DNA of 64,000 bases. It comes from an uncultured Prevotella sp. (GTDB taxonomy: Bacteria > Bacteroidota > Bacteroidia > Bacteroidales > Bacteroidaceae). Positions 15,927 through 23,872 of this stretch are shown one piece after another (position 1 is the stretch's first letter; each line of letters begins with the position of its first letter). Where the stretch lies: positions 1 through 64,000 of the forward strand of contig CALUGP010000011.1 of assembly GCA_944320195.1 (NCBI GenBank). The letters are read 5' to 3'. The translations under genes and the position numbers were made by a program. A model generated the notes under the pieces. The model searched no databases and was not told the origin of the DNA. It saw only the letters and a list, made by a program, of their open reading frames with translations.

Positions 15927-18242
15927 TCACGCATACGAGTGCATTCCCCCGAGGTAATAGTTCACGCCGAAGTATGTCATCACGATGGTGAGGAACGCCA
16001 GGGCCATGAACGCATGGTAGCCTAAGTGGCGGCGGAGGAAGGGCAGCGACGCGTCGTGCGCCGCCACGGCGTAGACCATCAAGGTAATTAACCCCCACAC
16101 TTCCTTGGCGTCCCAGTTCCAGTAAGCACCCCAAGAAACGTTTGCCCACACGGCTCCGACGAATATTCCGATGCAGAGCAGCGCGAGCGCGGGATATAGC
16201 ATGAGGCGCGAAAGCAGCGCGAGCCGCCCGGTCTGGTCGGCCAGTCCCGTGGCGTCGCGCCCACGGAAGATGCGCAGCAGCAATGCCGTGACGGCGCAGA
16301 GGAACGTGAGCGAAAGCAGCGCGAAGGCCGCCATGATGACCGACACGTGCAGGGAGAGCAGCGGAGAGTTGAGCACCGGCATCAAGTGTGATATCTGCGG
16401 GTCCATGTAACTGATGTGGGAAACAAGCAGAAAGAAGCCAGACAGCAGCAGGCCCAGCGGCAACGCTATGCGGAAACGGCAAGATGCGGCAAGCGCGGCG
16501 AGCGTCACGAGCCATGCCAGCAGCAGCATCGTCTCGTAGCCGTTGCCCATTGGCGCGCGCCCGGAGGCCACCCAGCGCAATGCGAGACACAGCGTGAGGG
16601 CAAGCAGCGAAAGGCAACCAAGCGCCGCACCGGCGGCATAAACAGTGCCCAGCGTCCTCCCGGCTCTCCAATAACTCACAGCTCTCCCAGCCTTCCCGAG
16701 CATCCCCACCATGACGACCGCCATCATTACGACGCCCAGCGCAAGGTTTACCATAAACAAAATCGTGGCGAACGGCACGGCGTTGAGCGTCCTCTCGGCC
16801 TTCACACGCACGCCGGACGGCAGCGAGGAGCCTGCGTTTTTCTCCTGGTAAACAAGCATCTTGTCGAGTATGCGGCCAACGTTGACCGTGCGCCCGGCAT
16901 GCACTTCCTCGTTGAGCAGCGAGAACACGTTGGCAATATAGGCGCGTTCCGCGTCGCCTACGAGCGTGTCCGTGATGTTGTCTGTCGGCGCGTACCACTG
17001 CGTCATGCCGCCGCGCGTCACGGGAAACACCTTCAGCAGCTCGCCGCGCCTCAGCCGCATGAGCATCATCAGGCGGTCGTCCATCTCTGCGGCCTGCCTG
17101 TGCAGCTTGTCCGTTTGCCCCTGGTAATACTCGCGTATGTACGGGCCGAGGATGTATCCGCCCATCAACGGGTTGAAAAACGTGTTCACCGTGCACCGCG
17201 CGGGCAGCTGCAACGCGTCGCGCAAAGCCCCGTTTTTCACCTTCATGAGCGGCTCGGCGCTCCACTCGTCGCCGTAGAATATGAATCCGGTGAGCACCTG
17301 CTCGGCCGTCATTCCATTGTAGCTTGACGCTCCGGTGAGCTTCTTCGTGAAGTCAACGGCAAACGTCTGCACCGGGCACACGCGCCCGTTGTACACCATG
17401 AAGAGCCTCCCGAACTTGTCGGCGGTCTCCCGTGGCAGCGCGTTCAACGCCTTTGCGTTTACGGAAAAACATGCAAAGAGCACGGCGCAGAGCGCCCCTT
17501 TCCGCAAAAGAGGACTGCGCAGCAGGCGGCGGAAACGGCCTTTCGGGTCGCAGAGCGTCCACACGAGCGCGGCAAACAGCAGCGCGTAGCCGGCGTAAGT
17601 GACAGGTATGCCCCAGGGGTCGCAGTTCACCGCGAGCACGCTGCCCAGCCCGTCGCGGTCATAAGAAGCCTGATAGAAGCGCAGCGAGCCATGCTCATAG
17701 ATTTTGTTCATCGACACCTCGCCCTGCGTCTCGCGGCCTTCGCCGCTCACGGTGAAGCGCGACGTGTAGTCGGCCTCGGCCTGCGTGCCCTCGTGATAGC
17801 TCACGATGAACGTGTCGAGGCGCATCGTGAAGGGCAGCTTCTCCTCGCTTACGTCGCCATTCCTGTCAAGTTTATAGAATGTGTCGACGGCAAGTCCGCT
17901 CCTCAGGTGCACCCGTCCGCGCCACGCCGACACATGAGTGAGCAGCGCGCCGGCCAGGATTAGCAGCAGCGCAAGGTGAAGCGCGAGCACTGAAAGACGG
18001 CGCACGCGGCGGCGCACTATGTACATCACGGCGGCGACGGCCAGCAAAGCCCACAACGCCGTGAACCACCACGAGCCGTAAACGGCCATGTGCACGAAAT
18101 CAGTGCCGCGGCTTTTCTCGATGAAAGTGGCGGCGGCCATGGTGGCAATCACCAATACATATAAGGTGAAAACTATATGCTTAATCACCCTTACACCCAC
18201 CCCAGCCCTCCCAAAGGGAGGGAGCTTGACATGCTTTGTCAT
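15927..18242 (-). CDS. fused cytochrome c biogenesis protein CcsBA (ResB-CcsA)
   Basis: A 771-residue polytopic membrane protein. The N-terminal ResB-like half has several membrane helices and a large extracytoplasmic region. The C-terminal CcsA half carries the haem-binding tryptophan-rich motif WGAYWNWDAKEVWGL (near residue 710), with conserved His residues in VSHISYMD, LHVSVIMA and AAHDASLPF. System II synthetases export haem and ligate it to CXXCH sites of cytochromes c. Residues 6-17 (KLPPFGRAGVGV) are encoded by a 34-bp intergenic repeat, so the true start may be the GTG at 18188. The adjacent di-haem lipoprotein gene is a likely client. Confidence 0.92.
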   Translation of the reverse strand: MTKHVKLPPFGRAGVGVRVIKHIVFTLYVLVIATMAAATFIEKSRGTDFVHMAVYGSWWFTALWALLAVAAVMYIVRRRVRRLSVLALHLALLLILAGALLTHVSAWRGRVHLRSGLAVDTFYKLDRNGDVSEEKLPFTMRLDTFIVSYHEGTQAEADYTSRFTVSGEGRETQGEVSMNKIYEHGSLRFYQASYDRDGLGSVLAVNCDPWGIPVTYAGYALLFAALVWTLCDPKGRFRRLLRSPLLRKGALCAVLFACFSVNAKALNALPRETADKFGRLFMVYNGRVCPVQTFAVDFTKKLTGASSYNGMTAEQVLTGFIFYGDEWSAEPLMKVKNGALRDALQLPARCTVNTFFNPLMGGYILGPYIREYYQGQTDKLHRQAAEMDDRLMMLMRLRRGELLKVFPVTRGGMTQWYAPTDNITDTLVGDAERAYIANVFSLLNEEVHAGRTVNVGRILDKMLVYQEKNAGSSLPSGVRVKAERTLNAVPFATILFMVNLALGVVMMAVVMVGMLGKAGRAVSYWRAGRTLGTVYAAGAALGCLSLLALTLCLALRWVASGRAPMGNGYETMLLLAWLVTLAALAASCRFRIALPLGLLLSGFFLLVSHISYMDPQISHLMPVLNSPLLSLHVSVIMAAFALLSLTFLCAVTALLLRIFRGRDATGLADQTGRLALLSRLMLYPALALLCIGIFVGAVWANVSWGAYWNWDAKEVWGLITLMVYAVAAHDASLPFLRRHLGYHAFMALAFLTIVMTYFGVNYYLGGMHSYA
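18194..18227. repeat. 34-bp CTCCCAAAGGGAGGG repeat, copy 2
   Basis: Identical to 14861-14894 and in the same orientation on the plus strand. It overlaps the annotated N-terminus of the CcsBA gene. Confidence 0.9.
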
Positions 18243-18277
18243 CCTTTTCGTTTTTGTCTGTTATTTCCCTATTTTAT

Positions 18278-18388
18278 AAAAGACGGTAAATTGGCTTGCA
18301 AAAGGCCATGTTTTGCAGACCAAAAGGCCGTCTTTCAGGTTCTAAAAGACGGCCTTTTGGAAAACGCCTGGTTGTCAGGCAGTTAGGC
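18278..18388. repeat. palindromic AAAGGCCGTCTTTT array, copy 4
   Basis: AAAAGACGGT, GCAAAAGGCCATGTTTTGC, AAAAGGCCGTCTTTC and TAAAAGACGGCCTTTTG, then the flank CGCCTGGTTGTCAGGCAGTT. It lies upstream of the CcsBA gene. Confidence 0.85.
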
Positions 18389-18401
18389 GCTTGGCATAAG
18401 G

Positions 18402-18478
18402 GATAAGCCCGATAAGCCTGGTTAGCCTGATACGCAGCCCGTGTGCCGCAGCGGCGCATCCGGCTTATCGGGCTTATC
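18402..18478. repeat. simple-word hairpin (GATAAGCC type)
   Basis: GATAAGCCCGATAAGCC (18402-18418) pairs perfectly with 18462-18478. Further AGCCTGATA/CCCATTAGCC words extend to about 18535. It lies just past the 3' end of the di-haem gene. Confidence 0.75.
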
Positions 18479-18538
18479 AGCCCCATTAGCCTTATCCTTA
18501 ATCTTTGCTTATCGGGCTTATCAGGCCCATCTCTTTCA

Positions 18539-20260
18539 TTATATCGACTGCAAGAACTTCACCACGGCGTCCCTGTCTTTCTTCGGCAGATTGTAGAATT
18601 TCTCCGCCGACTCGTAGGCGTGGCTCTGCTTGCTGTACGCGTGCCACATGATGGCCTCAACCTCGTTGCGTGCGCGGCAGTCGTGCAGGCGGTCCTCCGC
18701 GCCGGTGTTCACGCGCGAGAGTCCGCGCCCCCAGAGCGGCGTGGTGCGGCACCACGAGCCGTGAATGTCGTTCTTCATGTACAGTTTGTGCTGCATCATG
18801 TCGCTGTACGGCCATATAGTCTGGTTCTGGTAGCGCGGCAGCTTTCGGTCGGCTATGCACTCGGGAGTCCAGTAATTGTCGTCGCCGGTCTTCCAGGAAG
18901 GACGGTGGCACTGCGCGCAACCCATCTCCATGAACAGTTCCTTGCCGCGCTGCACGTCGGGGTCGTTCAGGTTGCGTGCGCGCGGTATCGACAGGCCGCG
19001 GTGCCATACCATGAGCGCGTAGAACTGGTCGGTGGTCATGTCCGGCTCGAAGTTGTACCACTGGTTGTCAAACTGGTTGGTGTTCGGGCTTAAAAGGTTG
19101 AACACACGCTCCGCAATACCTTCCTCCGTGTCGGCGTAGTAAGGCGACGCCGGGTCTTGCTTGATGGCTGCTATCACGTCAGGATTCTCTGACATGGCCT
19201 TCGCCCATGCGTCCGTCGTGTAGAGCTTCGGCCTGTCCGGACGGCTGACGTTTGTGATGTTCCACACCGCGTTGGCACCGGGGCCGTCCTGAAGCGTGGC
19301 GCGCGTCAGGGCGTAAGTGAACCTCTTGACCATCCTTGAAGCGCCGGGCGAGCCGTCGGCCATGCGTCCCGCGCTGCCGAACGTGGTGTACCACGCCCCC
19401 GAGGCGAAGTCGTTTGCCGCCGCGTCCCAGTACGACGGATTGACATACTCGGCCACATCCATGCCCTTCTCCTTGTAATACGCCGCCGTAGAGGCGTACT
19501 GCTTGCGTATGTCATCTTCCTCTATGGCATCCAAAAGACCTGTGCCGATGATGCCGATGGTAGACTCCAGGCGTATCTCAATGTTCTCCGGCTTCGGGTT
19601 TGTGTTGAACGCCGACTGCGGAATGCTAAGCTCCGGGTAAATCAACTCATACTTCTCACCGTCGGGAAACTGCATCGGCAGGCCGCTCTCCATGGCCGTA
19701 ACCTTCTCCCAACGCATCTGTATCTGGCTCTCGTCGATAGGAGGCAGGAACGGGCTTGTGGCCTGCGTCTGCGGCATTGCGGTCACCTCGCTGATGTAAG
19801 GGCCGTCGTTCGAGCCGGGAGAGTTTGGATGGTAGATTACAAGCAAGTATCCGTTGCCGTTGCCGTAGGCCGTGGTGTACGTGTCGAAGCGCTTGCCGTG
19901 GCCGTAGCTCGGGTGGCAGTCGAGGCACGAGCGGCGCGTGCTGGCCGGGCCAAGTCCCTTGAACGGCGGCGTGCTCACCGTGACGCTGCGCTCGAAAATC
20001 TGCTCACCCTCGTTGAATTCGTCCATCAGTCCCTGCTCCTCGGTTGCCGGAGTCTCGTCCTCGTAGCAACCGGCGTAGACGTTCTCGGTAGTTCCCAGTT
20101 TTCCGCCGGGATACCATTCATCGGCCGTGAAGTTACCCTGCGCCGTGCCGACATACTGCGCGTCGGTCTCGACGCTAAGCCTCTGCACGTCCTCGTCGGT
20201 GCAGGCCGACAAGGCGAAAACGGCCGAGGCCATGATGAAAGGATAAAAAATGTTCTTCAT
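18539..20260 (-). CDS. di-haem c-type cytochrome lipoprotein (DUF1111 family)
   Basis: A 573-residue secreted lipoprotein (lipobox ALSAC). Two c-type haem sites are visible: CLDCH (about residue 112) in a region rich in Gly/His, and CAQCH (about residue 450) in a cytochrome c domain preceded by RGKELFMEMG. The layout matches DUF1111 di-haem oxidoreductases, which I recall as partners of imelysin-type iron proteins in iron-regulated clusters; their reaction is not established. It lies 147 bases downstream of the imelysin gene and upstream of the CcsBA gene, which could attach its haems. Periplasmic or outer-membrane anchored by inference. Confidence 0.9.
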   Translation of the reverse strand: MKNIFYPFIMASAVFALSACTDEDVQRLSVETDAQYVGTAQGNFTADEWYPGGKLGTTENVYAGCYEDETPATEEQGLMDEFNEGEQIFERSVTVSTPPFKGLGPASTRRSCLDCHPSYGHGKRFDTYTTAYGNGNGYLLVIYHPNSPGSNDGPYISEVTAMPQTQATSPFLPPIDESQIQMRWEKVTAMESGLPMQFPDGEKYELIYPELSIPQSAFNTNPKPENIEIRLESTIGIIGTGLLDAIEEDDIRKQYASTAAYYKEKGMDVAEYVNPSYWDAAANDFASGAWYTTFGSAGRMADGSPGASRMVKRFTYALTRATLQDGPGANAVWNITNVSRPDRPKLYTTDAWAKAMSENPDVIAAIKQDPASPYYADTEEGIAERVFNLLSPNTNQFDNQWYNFEPDMTTDQFYALMVWHRGLSIPRARNLNDPDVQRGKELFMEMGCAQCHRPSWKTGDDNYWTPECIADRKLPRYQNQTIWPYSDMMQHKLYMKNDIHGSWCRTTPLWGRGLSRVNTGAEDRLHDCRARNEVEAIMWHAYSKQSHAYESAEKFYNLPKKDRDAVVKFLQSI

Positions 20261-20407
20261 TTTACTGTTTTTTATTAATGTTTCTGTATCATCTTTTCCC
20301 GTCTAAGCTGAAAAGCCTTACAGCCATGCGCATATTGGCGCGGTATAATAACACGCCACAATGCGCACGGCTGCATGGCTATGCCTGTATGGCAGGCTTA
20401 TGCCCGG

Positions 20408-21733
20408 TTATTGTTTCTCTATCCACTGCGCCGCAGCTTCAAGCTGTCCGTTGAGCGCATCGACAGCCTGCATCGCGTCTCCGGCCTGCTGTGCGCCTGG
20501 ATTGTCTACGAAGGCAACGCCACTCTCGACGCATGTTGTAAGCTTGGCAATGGCGTTGTCAAGTGCCGACTGCAAGTCGTTGACACCGCTGTAGCCGTTG
20601 TCTTTGAGGAAAGTCATTACCGACTTGGCCGCAGGAGCACTCTGGTCGATGTTGCCGTAAAGGCTGTTCTTGATGCTGTATATGTTGTCGCGGTAGTCGA
20701 TGTACGACCTCTTGCTGTACGGCGACTCGATGTAGTCGATTGCGTCAGGCTCGTTCGGGTCGAGCGAAGGCTGCCCCGTAGCCACGCGGTAAGCCTGTCC
20801 GAGCTTCTGACTTGCCACCTCGTTGGCTATGTTACCACAGCCCGAAGCACCCACGAGGGTGACAAGCGCGGCGGTGATGGAGGCATACGAGCTGCCGTCA
20901 GTGCCCGCAAGGAGCATGTCGGCACCGTAATAATAGCCGTTGTCGTCAAGCGCATGGGTCTTAACGCCAAGCTCCTTGACACGCGCCATGTGAGCGGTGT
21001 TGGCCTGAAGTCCGAGCCATGACACCTCGAGACGGTAACAGTTGTCGCGCACGTCGCCTGCAACGGCAACGAGAAAGGCCAGCTCGTCCTTGCACTGCAC
21101 GGTGGGTTTGCCCGCGAAACTCTCGTGGTCCTCAACGCCGTCAAACACCGATGCGGGGCGCGGAGCACCGTTGCGGAAGAGCACGAACTCAAGTCCGTGG
21201 AAGCCGAGGGCCGTGTCGAAGTTGGCGTTGTTGCGGTTGACGAAGGCTATCGGGTCGTCGCTGTAGAGTCCGGCGACCATCGTAGAGTTAGACATGAAGT
21301 CGGCCATCTGCCCCTGGTCGAGCGGCCATGAGTCCATGTGCGGGTCAAGATTGTAATCCGTAGCCGCGCCGTAGAGGAAGGCTTCGCTCTTCTCCCAATA
21401 CTCGCGAGCCGCCTTGAAGGCTTCGCAGGCAGCCTCGACGTCGGCGTCGGTAAGTGTGCCTGCGCCGTGCTTCTGCTGCACGCTTACGGCCTCTTCATAA
21501 AGAACGTCGGCACTGGCGGCGAGATTCTTGTACGTAGGGAACACCACTTGGTTGATGTACTGGTTTGCAACTTCCCACATTTCGGCCTGTATTCCGCTCC
21601 AGCGGTTGCCTATTACGGGGTTCTCCTTGTCGCCCCCGAGGTCGGGAGCGTCGTCGTCGCTGCACGCAGAGAGCGACGTCATGGCAAGCGCCCCGATGCA
21701 GAGCGCAGCCCAAAAGTTTGCCATTCTTTTCAT
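20408..21733 (-). CDS. imelysin (M75-like) iron-regulated lipoprotein
   Basis: A 441-residue lipoprotein (signal peptide ending SLSAC, then acidic SDDDAPD). The helical imelysin domain covers about residues 45-430. The conserved GxHxxE-type motif appears as LGFHGLEFVLF, and a matching helix has WEKSEAFLYGAATDYNLDPHMDSWP. Imelysin proteins are iron-regulated surface or periplasmic proteins linked to iron uptake (ICMP/IrpA, EfeO relatives); peptidase activity is doubtful. It sits between a porin gene (36 bases upstream) and the di-haem gene, so the three are probably one operon. Confidence 0.9.
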   Translation of the reverse strand: MKRMANFWAALCIGALAMTSLSACSDDDAPDLGGDKENPVIGNRWSGIQAEMWEVANQYINQVVFPTYKNLAASADVLYEEAVSVQQKHGAGTLTDADVEAACEAFKAAREYWEKSEAFLYGAATDYNLDPHMDSWPLDQGQMADFMSNSTMVAGLYSDDPIAFVNRNNANFDTALGFHGLEFVLFRNGAPRPASVFDGVEDHESFAGKPTVQCKDELAFLVAVAGDVRDNCYRLEVSWLGLQANTAHMARVKELGVKTHALDDNGYYYGADMLLAGTDGSSYASITAALVTLVGASGCGNIANEVASQKLGQAYRVATGQPSLDPNEPDAIDYIESPYSKRSYIDYRDNIYSIKNSLYGNIDQSAPAAKSVMTFLKDNGYSGVNDLQSALDNAIAKLTTCVESGVAFVDNPGAQQAGDAMQAVDALNGQLEAAAQWIEKQ

Positions 21734-21769
21734 ATACTATCGTTTAATCAGGTTTGAATGTATGTAAAA

Positions 21770-23077
21770 TCACATGAAAAAGCCCTCGTATGCCACTCCG
21801 ATGTTGAGCGCAGGCTCGTCGTTGTAGCCGCTCTTGAGGAAGCGGTGGTTGTACTCCGCCTTGACGGCTATTTGCGAAACGGGGTAATAGTTGACGCCGG
21901 CGGCAACGATGTTCTTGTTTGTATAGGTGTTGGTAACGTTGTTCACGTAAGAGTCGTAATACTCATAGTGGCCGAATACGTAGAGTTTCTGCCCCGTGCG
22001 GCGCAGCTTCTCGAACTGCGAGAACACGTCGTAGCCGGCCTCGACGCTCACCGCAACGGCGTGCGAGCCGAATGCGGTCTTGCGGTAAGGCGACGTGCCC
22101 GATGACTGGTTTGCCTTGATTGCGCTGATTGCCTGTGCGTCGCTGACATAGCCGTAGTCGGCATATCCGCGCGCAATCCAGTTGTGCGCGTTGTACGTGA
22201 AGTCGATGGAGCCGAGGTAGAGATTGCCCTCTATGTCCTTGTATCGGTTGCCGTCGGTCTCCAGGTCGTGCGGGAACGTGTTGTGCATCGCCTTCCCGTA
22301 GTATCCGCTCAGGCCGAGGCGCAGGCCTGGCACGGTGTAGTTGTCGATGCGGGCGAGAAGTCCGAACTTGTTGGCCACCTCAAACTCCCACGGGCTTTGC
22401 GCCCCCTTGCCTATCCAGTAGGTGCGGTCGAAGAACATGGCGTCGAGCCCTCCGGTGAACTGAAGCTCGTAACGGAAGTCGCCGGCGCGTCCCCAGAACG
22501 AGATGCCCGTCTGGTGCCACGTACTCGGAATGATTGTCCGCTCGCCTTCGGGGCGGTAAACGGTGAAGAAGTTCAGCGGCTCGTGGTGGGCGTTGGTCAA
22601 TCCGAAAGGCAGCACGATGTGGCCGAAGCGGATGTTGGCCCAGTCGGCGAACGACTTCTGAACCCAGAACTGCTCCAGCTCTACCTCGCCGCCCTTCTCG
22701 GTCTCGGCCTCCCATTCGCCGCCTTCCTCGGCCTCCTTCTCGATGGCTCCGCCGCTGCCGCCGTGTTCAAACTCTATTTCCATGCCAACGCTCCAGCCCT
22801 TGCCGAAGTCGTAGCCGAGGTAAACCACGGCATGGGGGATGTCGAAACGGCCGTGCGACGGGTCGTTCTTATAATAAGAAGGGTTGGCGTAGCGGAAGGG
22901 GTTGTCGCTGTAGAAGTTGCGCGAATACGTTATCTCGCCGTATCCGCCGACGCTCAGGCGGTTGCCCTTGGCGTGGGTGTACACGCTGTCAGAGGCCGAC
23001 ACCTGCGCCCTGACGGCCGTTGTGGCGAGGCAAAATGCCAGCGCGCACACGGAAAACATTGTCTTAAGATTATTCAT
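21770..23077 (-). CDS. outer-membrane porin-like beta-barrel protein
   Basis: A 435-residue protein with a signal peptide (MNNLKTMFSVCALAFCLATT, cleavage near VRAQ) and many alternating aromatic strands (LSVGGYGEITYSRNFY, IPHAVVYLGYDF, WSVGMEIEFEHGG, LGLSGYYGKAM, VAVSVEAGYDVF, LYVFGHYEYYDSY, VAAGVNYYPVSQIAVKAEYN). It ends ...VAYEGFFM, near-aromatic. An acidic loop (EKEAEEGGEWEAETEKGGEVE) follows strand three. It resembles phosphate-selective-porin-like proteins; the substrate is unknown. It is the first gene of the porin-imelysin-di-haem group and has its own promoter. Confidence 0.85.
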   Translation of the reverse strand: MNNLKTMFSVCALAFCLATTAVRAQVSASDSVYTHAKGNRLSVGGYGEITYSRNFYSDNPFRYANPSYYKNDPSHGRFDIPHAVVYLGYDFGKGWSVGMEIEFEHGGSGGAIEKEAEEGGEWEAETEKGGEVELEQFWVQKSFADWANIRFGHIVLPFGLTNAHHEPLNFFTVYRPEGERTIIPSTWHQTGISFWGRAGDFRYELQFTGGLDAMFFDRTYWIGKGAQSPWEFEVANKFGLLARIDNYTVPGLRLGLSGYYGKAMHNTFPHDLETDGNRYKDIEGNLYLGSIDFTYNAHNWIARGYADYGYVSDAQAISAIKANQSSGTSPYRKTAFGSHAVAVSVEAGYDVFSQFEKLRRTGQKLYVFGHYEYYDSYVNNVTNTYTNKNIVAAGVNYYPVSQIAVKAEYNHRFLKSGYNDEPALNIGVAYEGFFM

Positions 23078-23118
23078 GTCGTCGTTTTATGGTTTGTTTA
23101 CTGTTTATATTTCCGATG

Positions 23119-23149
23119 CAAAAGTACGACAAACACAAGATGTTAGCAA
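23119..23149 (-). promoter_or_regulatory. promoter of the porin-imelysin-di-haem operon
   Basis: On the minus strand TACTTTTG (23119-23126) follows TTG (23147-23149) by 20 bases, a good Bacteroidetes promoter. It lies 42 bases before the porin start. No Fur box was recognised. Confidence 0.7.
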
Positions 23150-23400
23150 TACTTAAAAATCGGTAAAAAACGCTCACATGAAATGGGGATTGGCTGTCAT
23201 CCAAATTAGGTATGCGCCGACACGGCGAAAGGCGTTGCCCCGGCCAACACCCGTAACGGTGCGCAAGAATACTACACTATGCGCCATCCGCCACGCCGCG
23301 GCACGCGTGACGATACCTACTTGCGGGTATTGCGCCGTCATACCCACAAATGGTGACACCGCGGTTTGCGCCGCATCATGAAACGGCTTGCAACAGCCTT

Positions 23401-23510
23401 GTAAACGCCTGACAGCCAGCGTCTTTCCAAAAGGCCGTCTTTCAGCATGCAAAAGACGGCCTTTTACAACGCAAAAGGTGGCCTTTCGCAACGTGAAAGG
23501 CCACCTCTTG
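23401..23510. repeat. palindromic AAAGGCCGTCTTTT array, copy 5, interrupted by a MITE
   Basis: The flank CGCCTGACAGCC is followed by AAAAGGCCGTCTTTC, GCAAAAGACGGCCTTTT, GCAAAAGGTGGCCTTTCGC and GTGAAAGGCCACCT. The last hairpin has matched GGTGG/CCACC variants. A MITE is inserted at its right edge. Confidence 0.88.
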
Positions 23511-23851
23511 GGTTCATCCGCAGTTTAGGTGTATTGGCATTCGTGGCAATAGGGCCTCGAAGAGGTCCAATTATGCTTAACCGCATGTGTAGCGAAGCGG
23601 AACTTGCGGTAGGTATGCAGCAATAATATACGTGAGTTCGGCACAAGGAATCATCTTTCAAATTATATAATTTATTGCCGCTTTGCTTTTCTGCAGCTCA
23701 GTGGCAAGAAACGGATAAGTGTGACATTACTGTTATGCCGGACTCACGTAATGATATCGTCCTCGAAGAGGGCGAATGTCACCCTGCAATTCACCCCCTT
23801 TGGGGACGGGATTGACACCTATACGTTATACACCTAAACTGCGGATGAACC
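23511..23851. mobile_element. MITE-like element A, with 7-bp target duplication and a nested insertion
   Basis: The terminal inverted repeats begin GGTTCATCCGCAGTTTAGGT and match over 24 bp. CCTCTTG flanks both ends exactly (23504-23510, 23852-23858), a 7-bp target-site duplication. The 341-bp element encodes nothing convincing. Compared with the related copy at 28974-29187, it carries an extra segment near 23629-23750. Confidence 0.9.
23629..23750. mobile_element. element nested inside MITE A
   Basis: TACGTGAGTTCGGCA (23629-23643) and TGCCGGACTCACGTA (23736-23750) are 15-bp inverted ends with one mismatch. The intervening sequence is absent from the otherwise alignable copy B, where the flanks read through as CAATAATATCGTCC. 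Confidence 0.8.
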
Positions 23852-23872
23852 CCTCTTGGCATGAAACCAGTT

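Noticed and set aside
15898-17265. Long minus-strand frame of 455 codons
   Set aside because: It is an alternative frame of the CcsBA gene, Arg/Ala/His-rich as expected of shadow frames in GC-rich sequence, with no membrane pattern.
22184-23146. Plus-strand frame of 320 codons opposite the porin
   Set aside because: Val/Ala/Glu-rich antisense shadow of a beta-barrel gene with no family match.
23401-23510. The arrays as ordinary rho-independent terminators
   Set aside because: Several lie upstream of genes or between divergent genes, have three or four arms and lack T tracts in a consistent direction.
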